From positions 1-64,000 of the forward strand of contig JABTTQ020000662.1 in NCBI GenBank assembly GCA_016081115.2: DNA of 64,000 nt, read 5' to 3'. The notes below the pieces were generated by a model. That model was not told where the DNA came from. It was given only the letters and a program-made list of their open reading frames with translations, and searched no databases. Positions 11,565 to 24,116 of this stretch are shown here, piece by piece (the stretch's first letter is position 1; each line of letters starts with the position of its first letter). The stretch comes from Rehmannia glutinosa. Taxonomy: Eukaryota > Streptophyta > Magnoliopsida > Lamiales > Orobanchaceae. The translations under genes were made by a program, and so were the position numbers.

Positions 11565-13902
11565 CATGGAAGCAAATTTGATACGCATCCCTATGTTCAC
11601 ATTTAAAGAATTTGATGATTGAAAATTCGTATGCGTGCTCATCTATCAAAGATTACACAATGAGATATGTGGATAGTGATAGAGGATGGGCCACCTGCAA
11701 ATTTTAAAAGTGAACACAATTTGTAAGGAGAGCTGCGGTGAAGGTGAAGAGGATGTTGCTCCCGGACAGTCATGGTTGAAAAACCAAGATTTGAATGGAC
11801 AAATGATGACAGAAAAAGATATAACTTGGACAATGTGGCCAAGGACATTATTTACAAAACCTTGGACAAAGCCATGTTCAATAAAGTCAAATCATGCAAA
11901 ACGGCTAAAGAAATCAGGACAAGCTAACATTGATTTGTGAAGGCTCGAGCAAATCAAGGAAAATAAACTATCGGTTCTTTGTACGTAAATTTGAGAATTT
12001 CAAAATGATGTGAGGAGAGAACTTGGATCAACCTGGATGCTCGGTTCACGTAAATTACCAACGAGCTATCTCGCACTTGGAAAAGAATATACGAGAAGGA
12101 AAATGTGTATGAAGATTCTAAGAAGTCTCGGTGAATGGGAAATGAAGGTCATGGCACTAAGACATTCCATGGACCTATCCAAGATATCCAACCATGAGCT
12201 ATTCTCGGATCTCAAAGCCTACGAATTTGAGTGAGAAGAAAAGACCAGGAGGAGACGAGTTGTGCCCAAAACAACTGCTCTAATTGTTAAGAATGGCAAA
12301 GAGCCGAGGTCAAAGAAGTCATTGACCAAGAGAAATAGCCCACGATGGTTAAAAGGTTTAACAAGTTCTTCAATAAGAACTACAAGAAAGGCAAGGAGAA
12401 TCCTCCAGGAAGACACTCGGCCCCCTCCAAGTCAAGGGAAGATAGGCCAACCAAGAGAGCAGAGCATCAAAAGTTGAATATCAAAGGGTGACAATCCAAG
12501 AATGGAAAGAGTCGATCAAAAGGTTGAAAATCTATCTTTGGAATTGCAGTGCAACCAGGTCACTATGCCATTGATTGCCCATATCCTCGTAGTCAACAAA
12601 TACAGGAATGAAGAAGAAAGAAAGGTCTTGAGAGAAATAAGACAAGAAAAGAAAAAGGCAATGTTGGCCGCAGAGACTGCCGAGACAGCCAAGAGACAGA
12701 CACGACCGATTCAGAGAGTAGTGAATCGACTACTCAAGTGACTCTGAAGAAGCTGACCTTGATCCGTTTGATGGCCAAGGAACAAGACCAACCGATCAAG
12801 AAGATGAGGTACACTCTAATTCATCACACTCGATTCTAGTGATAGTGACTGTGACACACACACTTCATCACCCACCGATCTTTATGATTCATTAGGCAAA
12901 ATGATGAAAGACTTTGAACACATTAAATCCTCACACACACACTTGAATGAGGAAAACAGCATTTACTCAAAAGCAAAAACTCTCGGTGACTAAGGAACCG
13001 AGTACTCTAAGTCAAATAGTGATGAGAATAAAAGTCTAAAGGCCGAAAATGCTAAGTTAATAGCGAGAAATAGCCATTTTGCTATAGAAAAGAGGAGAAT
13101 GACCTCAAAAATGTGATTGCCTCATTCACTAAGGCATCTAAATCCTTGGATGACCTTATTATGAGTCAAAGAGGATGTGGAGACAAGACAGGCTTAGGAT
13201 TTAATTCTCTCGTACTATGTCAAGCTCCAAAAGTGATTTTGGAAAGAGGATCTTCAAGTAATGAAGTATCTCAAAAATCCAAAACTCCAAATGGAACACA
13301 CACATTTATTCCAAAGCACAATCACAAGCAAACGGCCTTGGTTATAAAGGAAAAGGAAAGTTGCACGAGTTGAGTGTCTTTGAGAGGACATTGAGAAGAA
13401 ATCCCCGAGTTCCTCAAAGAAACTCCAAACAGAAATACTCAGAAAGAAGAAACAGAGCTACCAAAAGCCATAGAAGTTCTATAAAATAAACGCATATGAT
13501 GGGAAATGTAGAAATTACCCAAGCCAAGTGATTGGAATAAAGTGAACTATCAAAGAAAGACCTATGGAATATAGGCCCAAATGGCAAAGGCCTAGAACTC
13601 AACAAAGGCCATTCCAAAGGCACAAGAGCTATCATCACACACATATGCACCTAGGCACTACACTCAAAGATATCACACTACCCAAAGAAGGCAATTGCTA
13701 AAACACCTACACAGGCATGCTGCACGAAAGAGACAAATCGTATGAACCTAAAAACCCCAAGCAATTTGCCAAAATTAATTATGATTATGGTACTGATAGA
13801 TGGCAACCTCTTAGAGTCAAATCACTTGGCTATAGGCTGGTTGAATCATCTAATGATACTAACCCCTCAGGACCCAGACAAGTATGGGTACCTAAAACTT
13901 AA
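11565..13902 (+). pseudogene. SIRE-type Copia gag, broken
   Basis: Starts ATGGAAGCAAATTTG at 11565 and soon meets a stop where Copia Gag normally reads YxxWKIRM (KIRMRAHLS is visible after it, about 11627). A decayed CCHC zinc knuckle is seen near 12545-12590 (PGHYAIDCP). A charged helical part follows (12600-13110, e.g. DFEHIKSSHTHLNEENS). The end of gag reads SGPRQVWVPK at about 13870-13899, which in Copia elements links gag to the protease. Several frameshifts and stops. The Gag protein forms the cytoplasmic particle. Confidence 0.75.
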
Positions 13903-16900
13903 TTTCCTTGATTGCGGGTTCAAGGAACAGTGAGTGCCAAGGAACCTGGTACATGGTTAGTGGTCGCTCCGGACATATGACAGAAACAAGAAAATCTGTC
14001 AAAATTCAAGGAAGTCGAGGTGCGAAAGTCATATTTGGAGGAAATGAAGCTCAGGAGAAATAAGAGGCATTGGATCCATCAAGAAAATGGATTAGAAATC
14101 ACGATGTTGCATATATTGAAGGACTCAAATTCAATGCTAAGTATTAGCCAACTGTGACAAAGGCTACAATGTTGGATTTAACATGGGTATATGCCAAATC
14201 AAGGACATGAATCCAATGAGGTTGTGTTGCAAAGATTGAGACAAAAGAACATGTATGTGGTAAATTGGTCAATCGCAACACCAAGCACTTGTCTACTAGC
14301 AAAGAGCACAACCGAATTAAGTTGGTGTGCGCGAAAAAAGCCGAGTCTGAATTTCAAAATAATTAACAAGCTTGCAGAAGCGATCTTGTGGAAGGACTTC
14401 CGGACGTGTATACAAGAAGGAAAGTGTATGTGATGCATGCTAGATGGGAAAGCAAATCAAATCATCATTCAAAGAAAAGACATGTCCATCTTCAACAAGA
14501 ATATTGACCGCTACATATGGATCTATTTGGTCCAGTTGAACCACTAGCATAAGTGGGAAGAAATACACCTTGGTGGTAGTAGATGACTACTCAAGATATA
14601 CATGGACAATATTCATGTGTAAGAAGAAAGAAACTCTGCAGAAACTACCACAATCGATGAAAAGAATCCAAAATGAGAAGAGTCAAACCATTATCAAAAT
14701 AAGATCGACGTGAGGAACCGAGTTTGTCAATAGTATAATCACTCAAGATCTTGTATTGAAAATGGTATTGGTCATGAATTATCTAGCAAAGGACTCCACA
14801 ACAAAATGGAGTTGCGAGAAAGAAGGAACATAACTCTTAAAGAAGCGGCAAGGACCATGTTAGTGAAGGGGCTACCTAAAAGATTTTGGTCAAGCAATAA
14901 ACACAACATGATAAAGCAGACGGTGACAAAGACTCCTATGAGATTTGGGACAGGGGGAGAAAGCCAAATGTTGCATATTTTAGAATATTTGGATGCAAAT
15001 GCTTCATCCATAACAATGACAAAGATAATTTAAAGGCTTTTGATGCTAAAGCGATGAAGGTATCTTCTTGGGATACTCGGTGAAAGCAAAGCCTACTGAG
15101 TACTCAACAAAAGGACTATGGTTACGAGAGGAATCCATTCATGTGGTGTTTGATGAGCCAAATGTAAATGGAGAAGACATTGAAGAGTCGGTGATAAGTG
15201 AATCAACCAACCATGCGAAGAGTCCTATCTTTGTCAAGTCAAGTCGGGAATTATAAACCCGATGAAGATGAGATAGCCGAGTCTCAAAAATAGTTGGAAA
15301 ATGCACTAAGTGATGATGATGAGAGAGCCGATCAAAGCAACACAAATTTGCAAGACGATCAATCCGCCTAACTTACTCCAACCCGATGTAAGATGGCCGA
15401 GAGACCATCCACCGAACAAGTCATTGGAGATGTAAGAGAAGGTGTCAAAACGAGATCCGAGCTCAACAAGAAGCAATGTTCACATGCTTTATCTCACAAA
15501 TAGAGCCAAAGACGTGTCACAAGCATTGGATGACACACATTGGATTCAAGCCATGCAAGAAGAGTGAATCAGTTTGAAAGAAATAAAGTGTGGGAATTGG
15601 TTCAAAGACCTACCCATCAAAATGTTATTGGCACTAAATGGGTATTCAAACAAGATGAATGAGGAAGGTTCGTGGGTAAGAAACAAAGCAAGATTGGTAT
15701 CCAAAGGATATTGCCAAGAAGAAGGGATAGATTTTGATGAAACATTTGCTCATGTGGCAAGATTGGAAGCCATAAGGATGTTTCTTGCCTATGCGACTCA
15801 CAAGAACTTTATTGTATATCAAATGGATGTAAAGAGTGCCTTTCTTAATGGTTTATTGGAAGAAGAAGTGTATGTTGAACAACCTCCAGGATTTGAGCGA
15901 AGACTCTTGGAGATAAAGTATACAAACTCAAGAAAGCTCTATATGGGTTGAAACAGGCACCTAGAGCATGGTATGATACATTGTCACAATTCTTGACTGG
16001 GAATGGATTCACAAAAGGCAAAGTGGATAGAACACTCTTCAGAATTCAAGATAGGAAGAGTATATCGCTTGTTCAAATATATGTGGATGATATCATTTTT
16101 GGATCCACAAACAAAGAGCTGTGTGATAAATTTTCAAATCTTATGCAAAGAAAGTTCGAAATGAGCATGATGGGAGAGCTGACATTCTTCCTTGGACTCC
16201 AAGTGAAATAGCTGAATGATGGAAACTTCATAAGTCAGACAAAATACACCAGAGATTTAATGAAGAAATTTGGTATGGAAGAGAATTCTTCGTGAAAATA
16301 CCAATGAATACATCAGTCAAAAATGGATATGGATGCGGATGGCAAGCCGTAGATCAAACAAGATACTGAGCACTTATTGGATCATTGCTTTATCTCACAA
16401 AGAAGCGTGCCGACATCACCTTTTTGTCAGAGGTGTATGTGCAAGATTTCAATCTGCTCCAAAAGAAAGCCACATGATCGCAACAGCCAAGAGGATCTTG
16501 AGATATTTGAAAGGAAGCAAGAAGTTGGCTTATGGTATCCAAAGGAAGGCGGATTCAAGTTAATTGGTTATTGGACTCGACTATCTTTGGATGTAGAGTT
16601 AACAGAAAAGCACCTCGTGCACATGTCAAATGCTTGGAAATAGGCTAATTTCCTGGTTTAGCAAAAAGCAAAATTCAATAGCCACCTCTAATTTTGACGA
16701 GAATACATAGTTCTTTGGCATTTTGTTGTGCCCAAGTCTTATGGATGAGACAAAGTGAGAGACTATGAAGTTGAAGAAAAGGAAATTCCAATCATGTGTG
16801 ATAACACAAGTGCAATTGCAATTACTCAAAATCTGTGTTGCACTCAAGAACAAAGCATATCGATGTCGATATCACTTCATAAGAGATCATGTTGAAAAGA

Positions 16901-17007
16901 AAGACATCACCTTGGAATATATTTCAACCGATAAACATTAGTGACATATTCACAAAACCATTATGTGAGTCAAGATTTGAAGAACTCAAGCATCAGTTGG
17001 GGTTAAT
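13903..17007 (+). pseudogene. SIRE-type Copia pol (protease, integrase, reverse transcriptase, RNase H), broken
   Basis: In order: protease-region remnant (TWYM.SGRSGHMT, 13949-13980); pre-integrase zinc region (14190-14440); integrase core (DLFGPVE, then KKYTLVVVDDYSRYTW, 14520-14610); and reverse transcriptase in two good frames, 15574-15951 (NKARLVSKGYCQEEGIDFDE, YQMDVKSAFLNG) and 15948-16211, which holds the catalytic YVDD at 16080-16091 and ends FFLGLQVK. RNase H remnants follow (RYLKGSKKLAYG near 16500; YHFIRDHVEKKDITLEYIST near 16870). Pol ends near 17007. Frame changes at about 15905-15950 and elsewhere make it non-functional as read. Confidence 0.85.
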
Positions 17008-17591
17008 TGGCTGAGTTGACACTCGAGAAGACTCAAAGAAAAGAGATGAAACATGAAAAGCGGAAAAAGAATCAATTCGTAATTCAATTGACTAAGTGAA
17101 TCACCAGATCGAGAAAATCACAGACGAGTTAGGCGACGGCTAAGTCACTAGGAGAGGAGTGAGAAGAAGGATCGAATCACCTAAGGAGTAAGTTGAGTCA
17201 TTTATGAGCAAAGTGACAAAAACGCGGTCGTTTTTACTAAGCGGGAATGTTTTTATGAATGACGTCAAAGATAATTATGACGTGTACTGATCAAAAGTCG
17301 CACACCAAGTTTATGATTGGATATAAATGCTTTGCCGCATTAAATGCGAGAAATTAAATGTAAATCGCGTGCAAGATCTAAGCCGTTGATTTAGATCAAA
17401 TTTCAAAAAAAAAAAAAAAAAAACCACCCGCACGCCCTTTCATGAACCATACTTAAACCATTTTGTCCGTTTTCTCACACTTTACCAAAAACTATTCATC
17501 TCTCTCTCGAAAGCAAAAGCAAAAATTTTCTCTCAAAATCCTATCTATCCTCAGTTCAGTTTTCAAGTTTCGTTCGGTAAAACATCTCGAA

Positions 17592-20500
17592 ATGGCATCT
17601 ACACATGATTTTGTCAAGCTAGGAAAGCAAATCCACACGGGTCACTTGTGGATTTCGATGGTATGGTTAAACAGGTCCGACGACACCCTAGTGAAGAAGA
17701 TTGTTGAGAAATTGGAAACGTCCGGCTGAAACCGTTTCTAACGTTGGAGTTTCCGATGACCTATGTGGAAGAGGTCACACGGTTCTCGTGAACGCTAAAG
17801 TTCACGATGAGGGCATCAAGTCCTCTGTTCATGGAAAGAAGTTCACCATCATGTCAAGGATTTGGCGTAACAATGCTTATTGCGGCGGAAGGAGTGTCGG
17901 AAATTAATGAAGTCGATGTTGACCTAATTCTTTGCTTGGAAGGAAGTAGCCAAGTCGACTATCTTGCCGCAAAAAGTGGTCTACACTAACTAACAAGAGG
18001 TCTTGAAAGAGGATTACCACAAATTCTTTGGACATTGTTGCCAAATGCATAGACATCAAATTTGGCGACTTTGACCAAATTGTCTAAAGCTAAGCTAATC
18101 GTTATGGTCTGCGATCCTTGAAGAAAGAAGGTGAATTGGGCTGAGTTTGTCTCACAGACACTGCGCGAGAATGTTGGGAACAAATCCTTCAAGGAGGATG
18201 GAATGTTTGGAGGTTCCCAGATACGACCGGTGATTGGCGGTGATGGAAGTAAAAGGAGTCTCTCTTCGACATGGAAAGGCGTTCCATGTGAACAAAAGGA
18301 TGTTTTGATCAAACATCTCGGCGCCTGAGTAAGAGAGCATACGCCAAGAGGATCACAGTGAAGGGGAATCGGTGACCTCAAGATACAACCATCTCCTCTC
18401 CTCCAAAGAAGAAGGTCGCCCGCACTTGTGCTAAAAAGATCATTGCCTCGCAGACAAAGAAAAAGAAATCGCTCCCCGCCTCGCTCCTGAGTCACCGTCC
18501 CCCGCAACCGTGTCTCCCCCTGCGCAGCCGCATGATGGAGAAGGAACCATTAATCCCTTCTCCAAGAATCAAGAAGAAGAGGATCGCCACAACAAGGAAG
18601 GCATCCGCTCTAAGACATCTCTCGAAGGCATTTACCTTCAATGAACGAGAGGAAGTGGAGCGGATATCCCTTTGGTAAAAACAAAGAGAAGAAGAAGACT
18701 CTCCAAGCTCTCCGAGCTTGAGAAGACGATTGAGTCTGTCCTCACTCATTTGGAGAAGATACCGAGACTCGCCGGGAGAAGTAGAGTCTCAGTGATCGAT
18801 GGAACGCCAAGTCTCACGAGGCCGATCCCGAGGCAAGTCGAGGACCCAATGTGGATAAACAGTGAGAACAAGGAATGGCCGAGAAAACCGAATCACTTGT
18901 TGAGGGGTTGTGTCTCACTTTATAACAGGCTAACGAGGGTGTCGGCAAATGTCATCGCTACCCTTAATCCCGGGAAACGAGGGCCAAAGCAAGAGAATGA
19001 TGAAGACGATGTAATCATGTACTCTCCATTGTATCCAGACATCCAAAATCGTCTGCGAGAGTGGAGAAAATGGAAGTTTCGAGCCTATCCGAGTGCGGTT
19101 TGAAAAACCGAGTTCATTCTTTGAAGAAGAGAACTCTTCGGGTTTCTTGAGGTTGACACAAAGATCCGCAAGCCTCGACGAGGATAATTGTATCAATATC
19201 CGCAGATTCAAAAGAAAACGAACGGGCAAAGCGGTGAGGGCGTAGAAGACGTGAGAAGGCCAAAGATCTCCCCTCTCACCTGGAACCACCGATCATACAC
19301 ACCTCACCTTGACGCCCTATCGAAAGTGATGAGGATCTGGACCTATTCGCCGCTGAAGAATTGCAAATGCAAAGCAAGCAATGCAAGAATCCGTAATCCT
19401 TCATGAGCAAAGAATGATGGAGGGACCAGGAGAGTCCTCCAAATCACGGTTGGAGATAGACCCAATGGGTAGTGCAAAATATATCACACGTTGTTATTCT
19501 TTGCCACCACTTCCCAGCTCATTCGGAGGAAGGTATTAAGGGAAGTGGCGATGAAACCGGGATTGTGGGGATCCCGGTCGAGCCAACCCCTAATGAAGGT
19601 GTCTCACCACCGCCCCAACGGTGAATACTCAGTGGGAACAACCGGAGTCCGGAGACGAGTGACCCCATTCCAAGTCACTCGGTGGTGTGCCAGTGGGGGA
19701 AACTCCCTCCACCGCAGAAGGTCGGAGGATGCTACACAGTGACTCCACAATGCATCTCGGAGGCGGAGTGGAGAAGGAACAACGGTGAATACACAGCAAG
19801 TTGTCATGATTTGTGGCTCGACAATTGTGATCTGTCTGAATTTGAAATGCCAACCGCTCTGCAGCTAATGACGCGCCGATGCGTCGAGGCAGGGAGGAAG
19901 GAACCGCCCGGGAGTTAACACTCAGGCGATGAAAGTGCAATCCATGGAGTTGAGACTCCAATGGATGCCACCTCGAAAGACCCCAAGACACCGACTTTGT
20001 CGAAAGGGATGTCCAGTGCCTCGCTGCAGCGATTGAGACTGCAGGAGGTAATGAAGGCCACGGGAGGTTGAGACTTCCGGGGTAGAGAAACTGAAGCACA
20101 AAACATCCCTCCCGCTATCATTGATCCATCGAGAAAAGGAGATAAGTGCTCTTCACGATCCCCAGGATAATCGATATAACCTTTCTCGGGATCGGAAGGA
20201 GACGATGAAGCCGAGTCATCCCCGTGGATCGATCCCAAAGACTCTCCGAGGATGTTCCAACCACGAGTAAGTCGATCTCAAGACTACTCGCCAAACATTC
20301 AACTTTGATGATGAGCCAACCATGGAAATCTCATCATCGTCCGATGACGCGTCTGACGATAAGGCCGAGGACCGATAAACTCATTTGGAAAAACCAGTGA
20401 GACCGATGAAGTCTGTTGAGACAAAGTGAGGCTCAGCAAACCGGGTCGACTTCACAACAGAGCCTGTGGTGAAACAGAGTCCATCTGCGCGGGCTCCCCA

Positions 20501-22240
20501 AGCTTCAGCAGGTTCGACTCCACAAGGGACTTCACGAGCACCAATTATCATTGAACAGATTCCAGTTGCCCGTGATGATCCTTTCGTAGAATCATTTCCC
20601 TTCTCTCCGGAGGTACCGACCTCCCTGAAGAATCGCTAAAGATCATGAGCGCTTCCCACACTGATCCTGTTATTCCATCGAGACACCATTGTTCGATTTG
20701 ACTATGACTTTAATTTGCTTGGCCGTCAATCGAAAACAGAGGTGACAAACTTGTGGTTAGGGACGTGTTCAAAGCCTTATTTGCTTTGAGATAGAAAAAA
20801 TAGAAAGGCACCAGGCCTCACTTTGGACATGAGGTGGATAACGAGACGCCAACCTTACTACTGATTTGAGAGGCATAATAGTCGGGATCCGTGAGTGGTG
20901 GCAACAAAGAAGCAAACAATGCGTGTGGAACAAGCTCGATATTTCAGGACATTGTTCAACAAGTTGTTAGTCCGACGGTGAGAATGCCGATGCAAAGACA
21001 AATTTGCAAGAGCACATTGAACAAATGCATGAATCTCATACTACTACGAGAGATAAAGCTGCTGCGTGAACATAATAAGAACGAGCTCCTGCGTGTGGAA
21101 GAGAATATGGATTGAAAATTCAGTCTCCTTATGGCCGAGATGAATGAAGTTGGTAGCGGTGAATCCAACGCCACCCGCTCCGAGTTCCGGCAAAGATACT
21201 CCACGCCAGATTGACGAGAACTCGGCTATCAGACTAGACTTCTTGCTTGCTAGCTTGTTTCCATGGGTTCCTCTCTCCTTTGATGATGCCAAAAAGGGGA
21301 AGAGGAATACCTAAAAGCGAAGGGATCTCGAAGGGAGAGAAGGAGGAAACATTTGTGAAGGAAAGACTGACTTAGGAAGTAATAAGAGAGAAGAAAGGGA
21401 AGTCTCTGTTGAGGGGAAAGGTTCGAAAGATGTGACCTTGATGATTGCTAAAACCCCCAACAAGGTCTTGTGTCACGGTGATATTATCAAAGAACTCCCG
21501 ATGACTGACTTCGCCACTCCAACACTCATTGTACCTATGGTGAAAAAAGAGAAAACGATTGAAGCGATGATGAAGGAAGTGGAAGGAAGGATGGATGCCC
21601 GAGCTATGGATATTCTCAAACAACATGGAGGCATTCAGCAGACAGAGATACCTATGCCATTTCGATGCCGAAACCGAGCAAGATTAGTTGATGAATTCAA
21701 AACGCCGCATCGAAGGATACTTCGCAAATATGTCCACGGCTCAAGCATGAGACTTGTCTCGGGAAAAGGATCTCACACTATGTGAAGAAGCGTGACAGTG
21801 AGACCATCAGCGATCACTCTGGTCACTGCTAGCCACTCATTTGGGAAAAGAAGACCCCAAAGACAAAGACACGCCCGAGGAAGGAAGAGGAAGAAGCGGA
21901 GGAGGAGGAAGAGGTTTCAAACCTAGACCTCGCCCAAAAATATTGAGTATATAGATCCAGCAAGAAAGGAGGGATCTATTGGGCAGATTTGTGAAGTAGC
22001 CAACTGCAAGTGGCTAAGAACAATCTTTGAGTATGTGAAAAGAATGCAAGAGGAAAATAAAAGACAAACTCAACTATGGGAGGAAAGACAAGAAAGAGGC
22101 GAGAAGAGATGAAGGCGCGAGGAAGGGCGTATGAAAAGAAAAAGCGGTGAAGATGAGAAAAAGAGAAGAAGGTCGAAGATGAGTCAAGAAGAAGAAGATG
22201 AAAGAAGGAGGCGGTGAAGGAGATGAAGTGTTCTTTATCC
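17592..22240 (+). pseudogene. Extra 3' region (envelope-like position) of the SIRE-type Copia
   Basis: About 5 kb of once-coding DNA between pol and the polypurine tract, the position of the envelope-like ORF in SIRE/Maximus elements. A plausible start is ATG 17592 (MASTHDFVKLGKQIHTG); the frame breaks within about 140 bp. Later pieces include 18672-19103, 20891-21115 and 21432-21785. The 3' end (21850-22240) is almost pure purine and would encode a Glu/Arg/Lys-rich, probably coiled-coil tail. I see no clear signal peptide or membrane segment, so an envelope function is not supported by the sequence; the assignment rests on position and on general features of the family. Confidence 0.55.
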
Positions 22241-22543
22241 ACCCCTTCGTGTATTTTACTATGTAAATACATTTTCATGTAAGTCTTACGTACATTGAAT
22301 AAAATTGTACAATTTCTATACTTATGGAGATATAGAACAACAATGGTTACTTTAAGATCCATTTAAACTCGATACATTTTCTATTGATTCAAGCTCGATA
22401 CACTCAGAACTTGACTATGTAAAGAACAAGAATGTTATAATCAATAAAAGATCGATTCTAAGCATACATTTCGTGATTCTACATTTGCTGTATGTATCTT
22501 TGTTGTTTAATTATTGATGTATGTTTTAAGTTTTGGCATCATC

Positions 22544-22556
22544 AAAAAGGGGGAAA
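22544..22556 (+). other. Polypurine tract of the SIRE-type Copia
   Basis: AAAAAGGGGGAAA directly before the 3' LTR start (TTGTTGGG), preceded by GGCATCATC, the usual context in this lineage. It primes plus-strand DNA synthesis. Confidence 0.88.
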
Positions 22557-22557
22557 T

Positions 22558-24116
22558 TGTTGGGAAATTATTTTGTAGATTTTGATGAATGCCATGCAAA
22601 ACTTAGAATAGGAAGTTGGCACCCCATTTTTTGTTGCATTGTAATAGATAGGGCTGATCGAGTCAGTGAGTTAAGTCACTATGCACGAACATGCAAGAAG
22701 ACAACCTGGGAGACTAGAAGGAAGACTGTTGTGAGGCGGTGAGTATGGCAAAGAAGAAAAGATAGGAACTCGATGAAGGTGCGGTGAGTGAAGTATCGGT
22801 CAAGTCAACTCAAGATAGCCAAGTCTCAAGTTGAAGTGATGAGAAGAGTTATCCAATGATTGGAAGCTTACTCAAGTCACCTGGGAAGTCAAGGAAATGC
22901 GGTCAAGTCAAGATAATCGAAAGAGATCCGTTGCCGAGAAATTAAGAGAATTACTTAAACAAGTAATACTTCCATACTACCTTTCTTGAAGTGCTCAGTC
23001 CCAGAAGCGTGCAAGAGGAATAAACCAATGGCAAGCTTCGCACTGTGTCGAACACCGAAAAAGTCAAGAATCATTATTACGAGGAAATGACAATTCCAAG
23101 AACCACAACAAGACAAGCCAACGACCACAAGTGACTTTAAAAAATAAGCTTATCTCTTCAACGGGCAGATTTTTAAAAGATCGCTATAAAAGGCTGAGGA
23201 GTTTATTTAAGAAGGGGTTACCTTGATTACCTGAACCACGAACATTCAAGCAAACATTTGAACTGTAACCAAAAATATTCTCAAAATCATTCAAGATCAA
23301 TCCTCAAGCCTACATTACGAAGGAAATCAATCCAACACTCACATGTGAAGGAAAGATAACTTCAATCAGTTGAAGAGGAAATTTTTGAAGAATCAAGGGG
23401 TCTACATTCCACGGAGGATTGTAGGAAGGTTCAAGGTCGAACCAGTCTCAAGTTTTTGGAGGGCTTCGTGATCAAATCCAAGAAGCTTGAGCAAGTGGGC
23501 TGTAGTAGCAAGGCAGCTGCCCTGTGAAGAAGCTGAGTCGTACGAGAAGCCAGCTGTGTGACCAAGGCATCTCCAGACTGAGTCCCAAAGGATCAAGTCA
23601 GCTGTGTGATCAAGACTTGTATCTGGACTGTTAACCACTCTGTATATTGATCAATACTTAGTGGATTCCTCCAGGAGTTGGAGAAGAGAGGAGTAGAAGA
23701 ATTACCCCATCTTCGAACCTCTATAAAAACTTATTGTGTCATTTACATTTCAGCACTTTAATTTCTGCATCTTATTTTTATATCTGCTGATAAATTTGCT
23801 ATCCAATTGATAATCAACTGAGTGCTAAAACCAAGTATTAAAACAAACTTAACCAAATTCAAGGGTGTTAAGTCTTCCGCTGAAAACAAATCACAGTCGA
23901 GTTAAGTCTTTAGTCAAAACAGCTGAGTTATTCTATCAACAGCTCAGTCGAGTCTGTTGAGTGACTAACTCTGCTGATTAACTAACTTAGCTGTCCATCA
24001 AGGACACAAAGCTGTGAAGTATTAACTCTGAATATTTAAAAGGACTAATTTGAAAAGTTGGTAAGGTTTATTCAACCCCCTTCTAAATCTTACACTCACA
24101 TTCCTTGGGACCTACA
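22558..24116 (+). repeat. 3' LTR of the SIRE-type Copia
   Basis: Direct repeat of 9874-11434. It retains CAGCTG at 23551-23556 and 23599-23604 where the 5' LTR reads CAAATTTTG and CATTTG. Its TATA box is at 23185-23192. Followed by the target duplication CTTGT. Confidence 0.93.

Larger units (their letters stand above)
9874..24116 (+). mobile_element. SIRE/Maximus-type Ty1-copia LTR retrotransposon, full structure but decayed genes
   Basis: A 14,243-bp element flanked by CTTGT (9869-9873 and 24117-24121). It has two LTRs of about 1.56 kb (TGTTGGG...CTACA), an initiator-Met-tRNA-type primer site at 11437, a polypurine tract ending at 22556, and gag, integrase, reverse transcriptase and RNase H remnants in Copia order. 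An extra 5.5 kb lies between the end of pol and the 3' LTR. Long LTRs, copia order and this extra 3' region are the hallmarks of SIRE-type (envelope-like) elements. All reading frames are interrupted. It is inserted in the solo LTR. Confidence 0.92.

Noticed and set aside
17986..18507. 173-codon open frame on the minus strand
   Set aside because: Antisense to the SIRE extra region, no domain; open frames on the opposite strand are expected in such GC-richer former coding DNA. The same holds for 19629-20099 minus and 18930-19289 minus.
17592..22240. Endogenous virus with a true envelope gene
   Set aside because: No signal peptide, transmembrane segment or fusion-type motif seen; position alone matches SIRE-type Copia elements.
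23402..23638. Minus-strand open frame, also present at 10713-10907
   Set aside because: Lies inside both LTRs of the SIRE-type element and is kept only because the LTRs are copies; no start context or domain.
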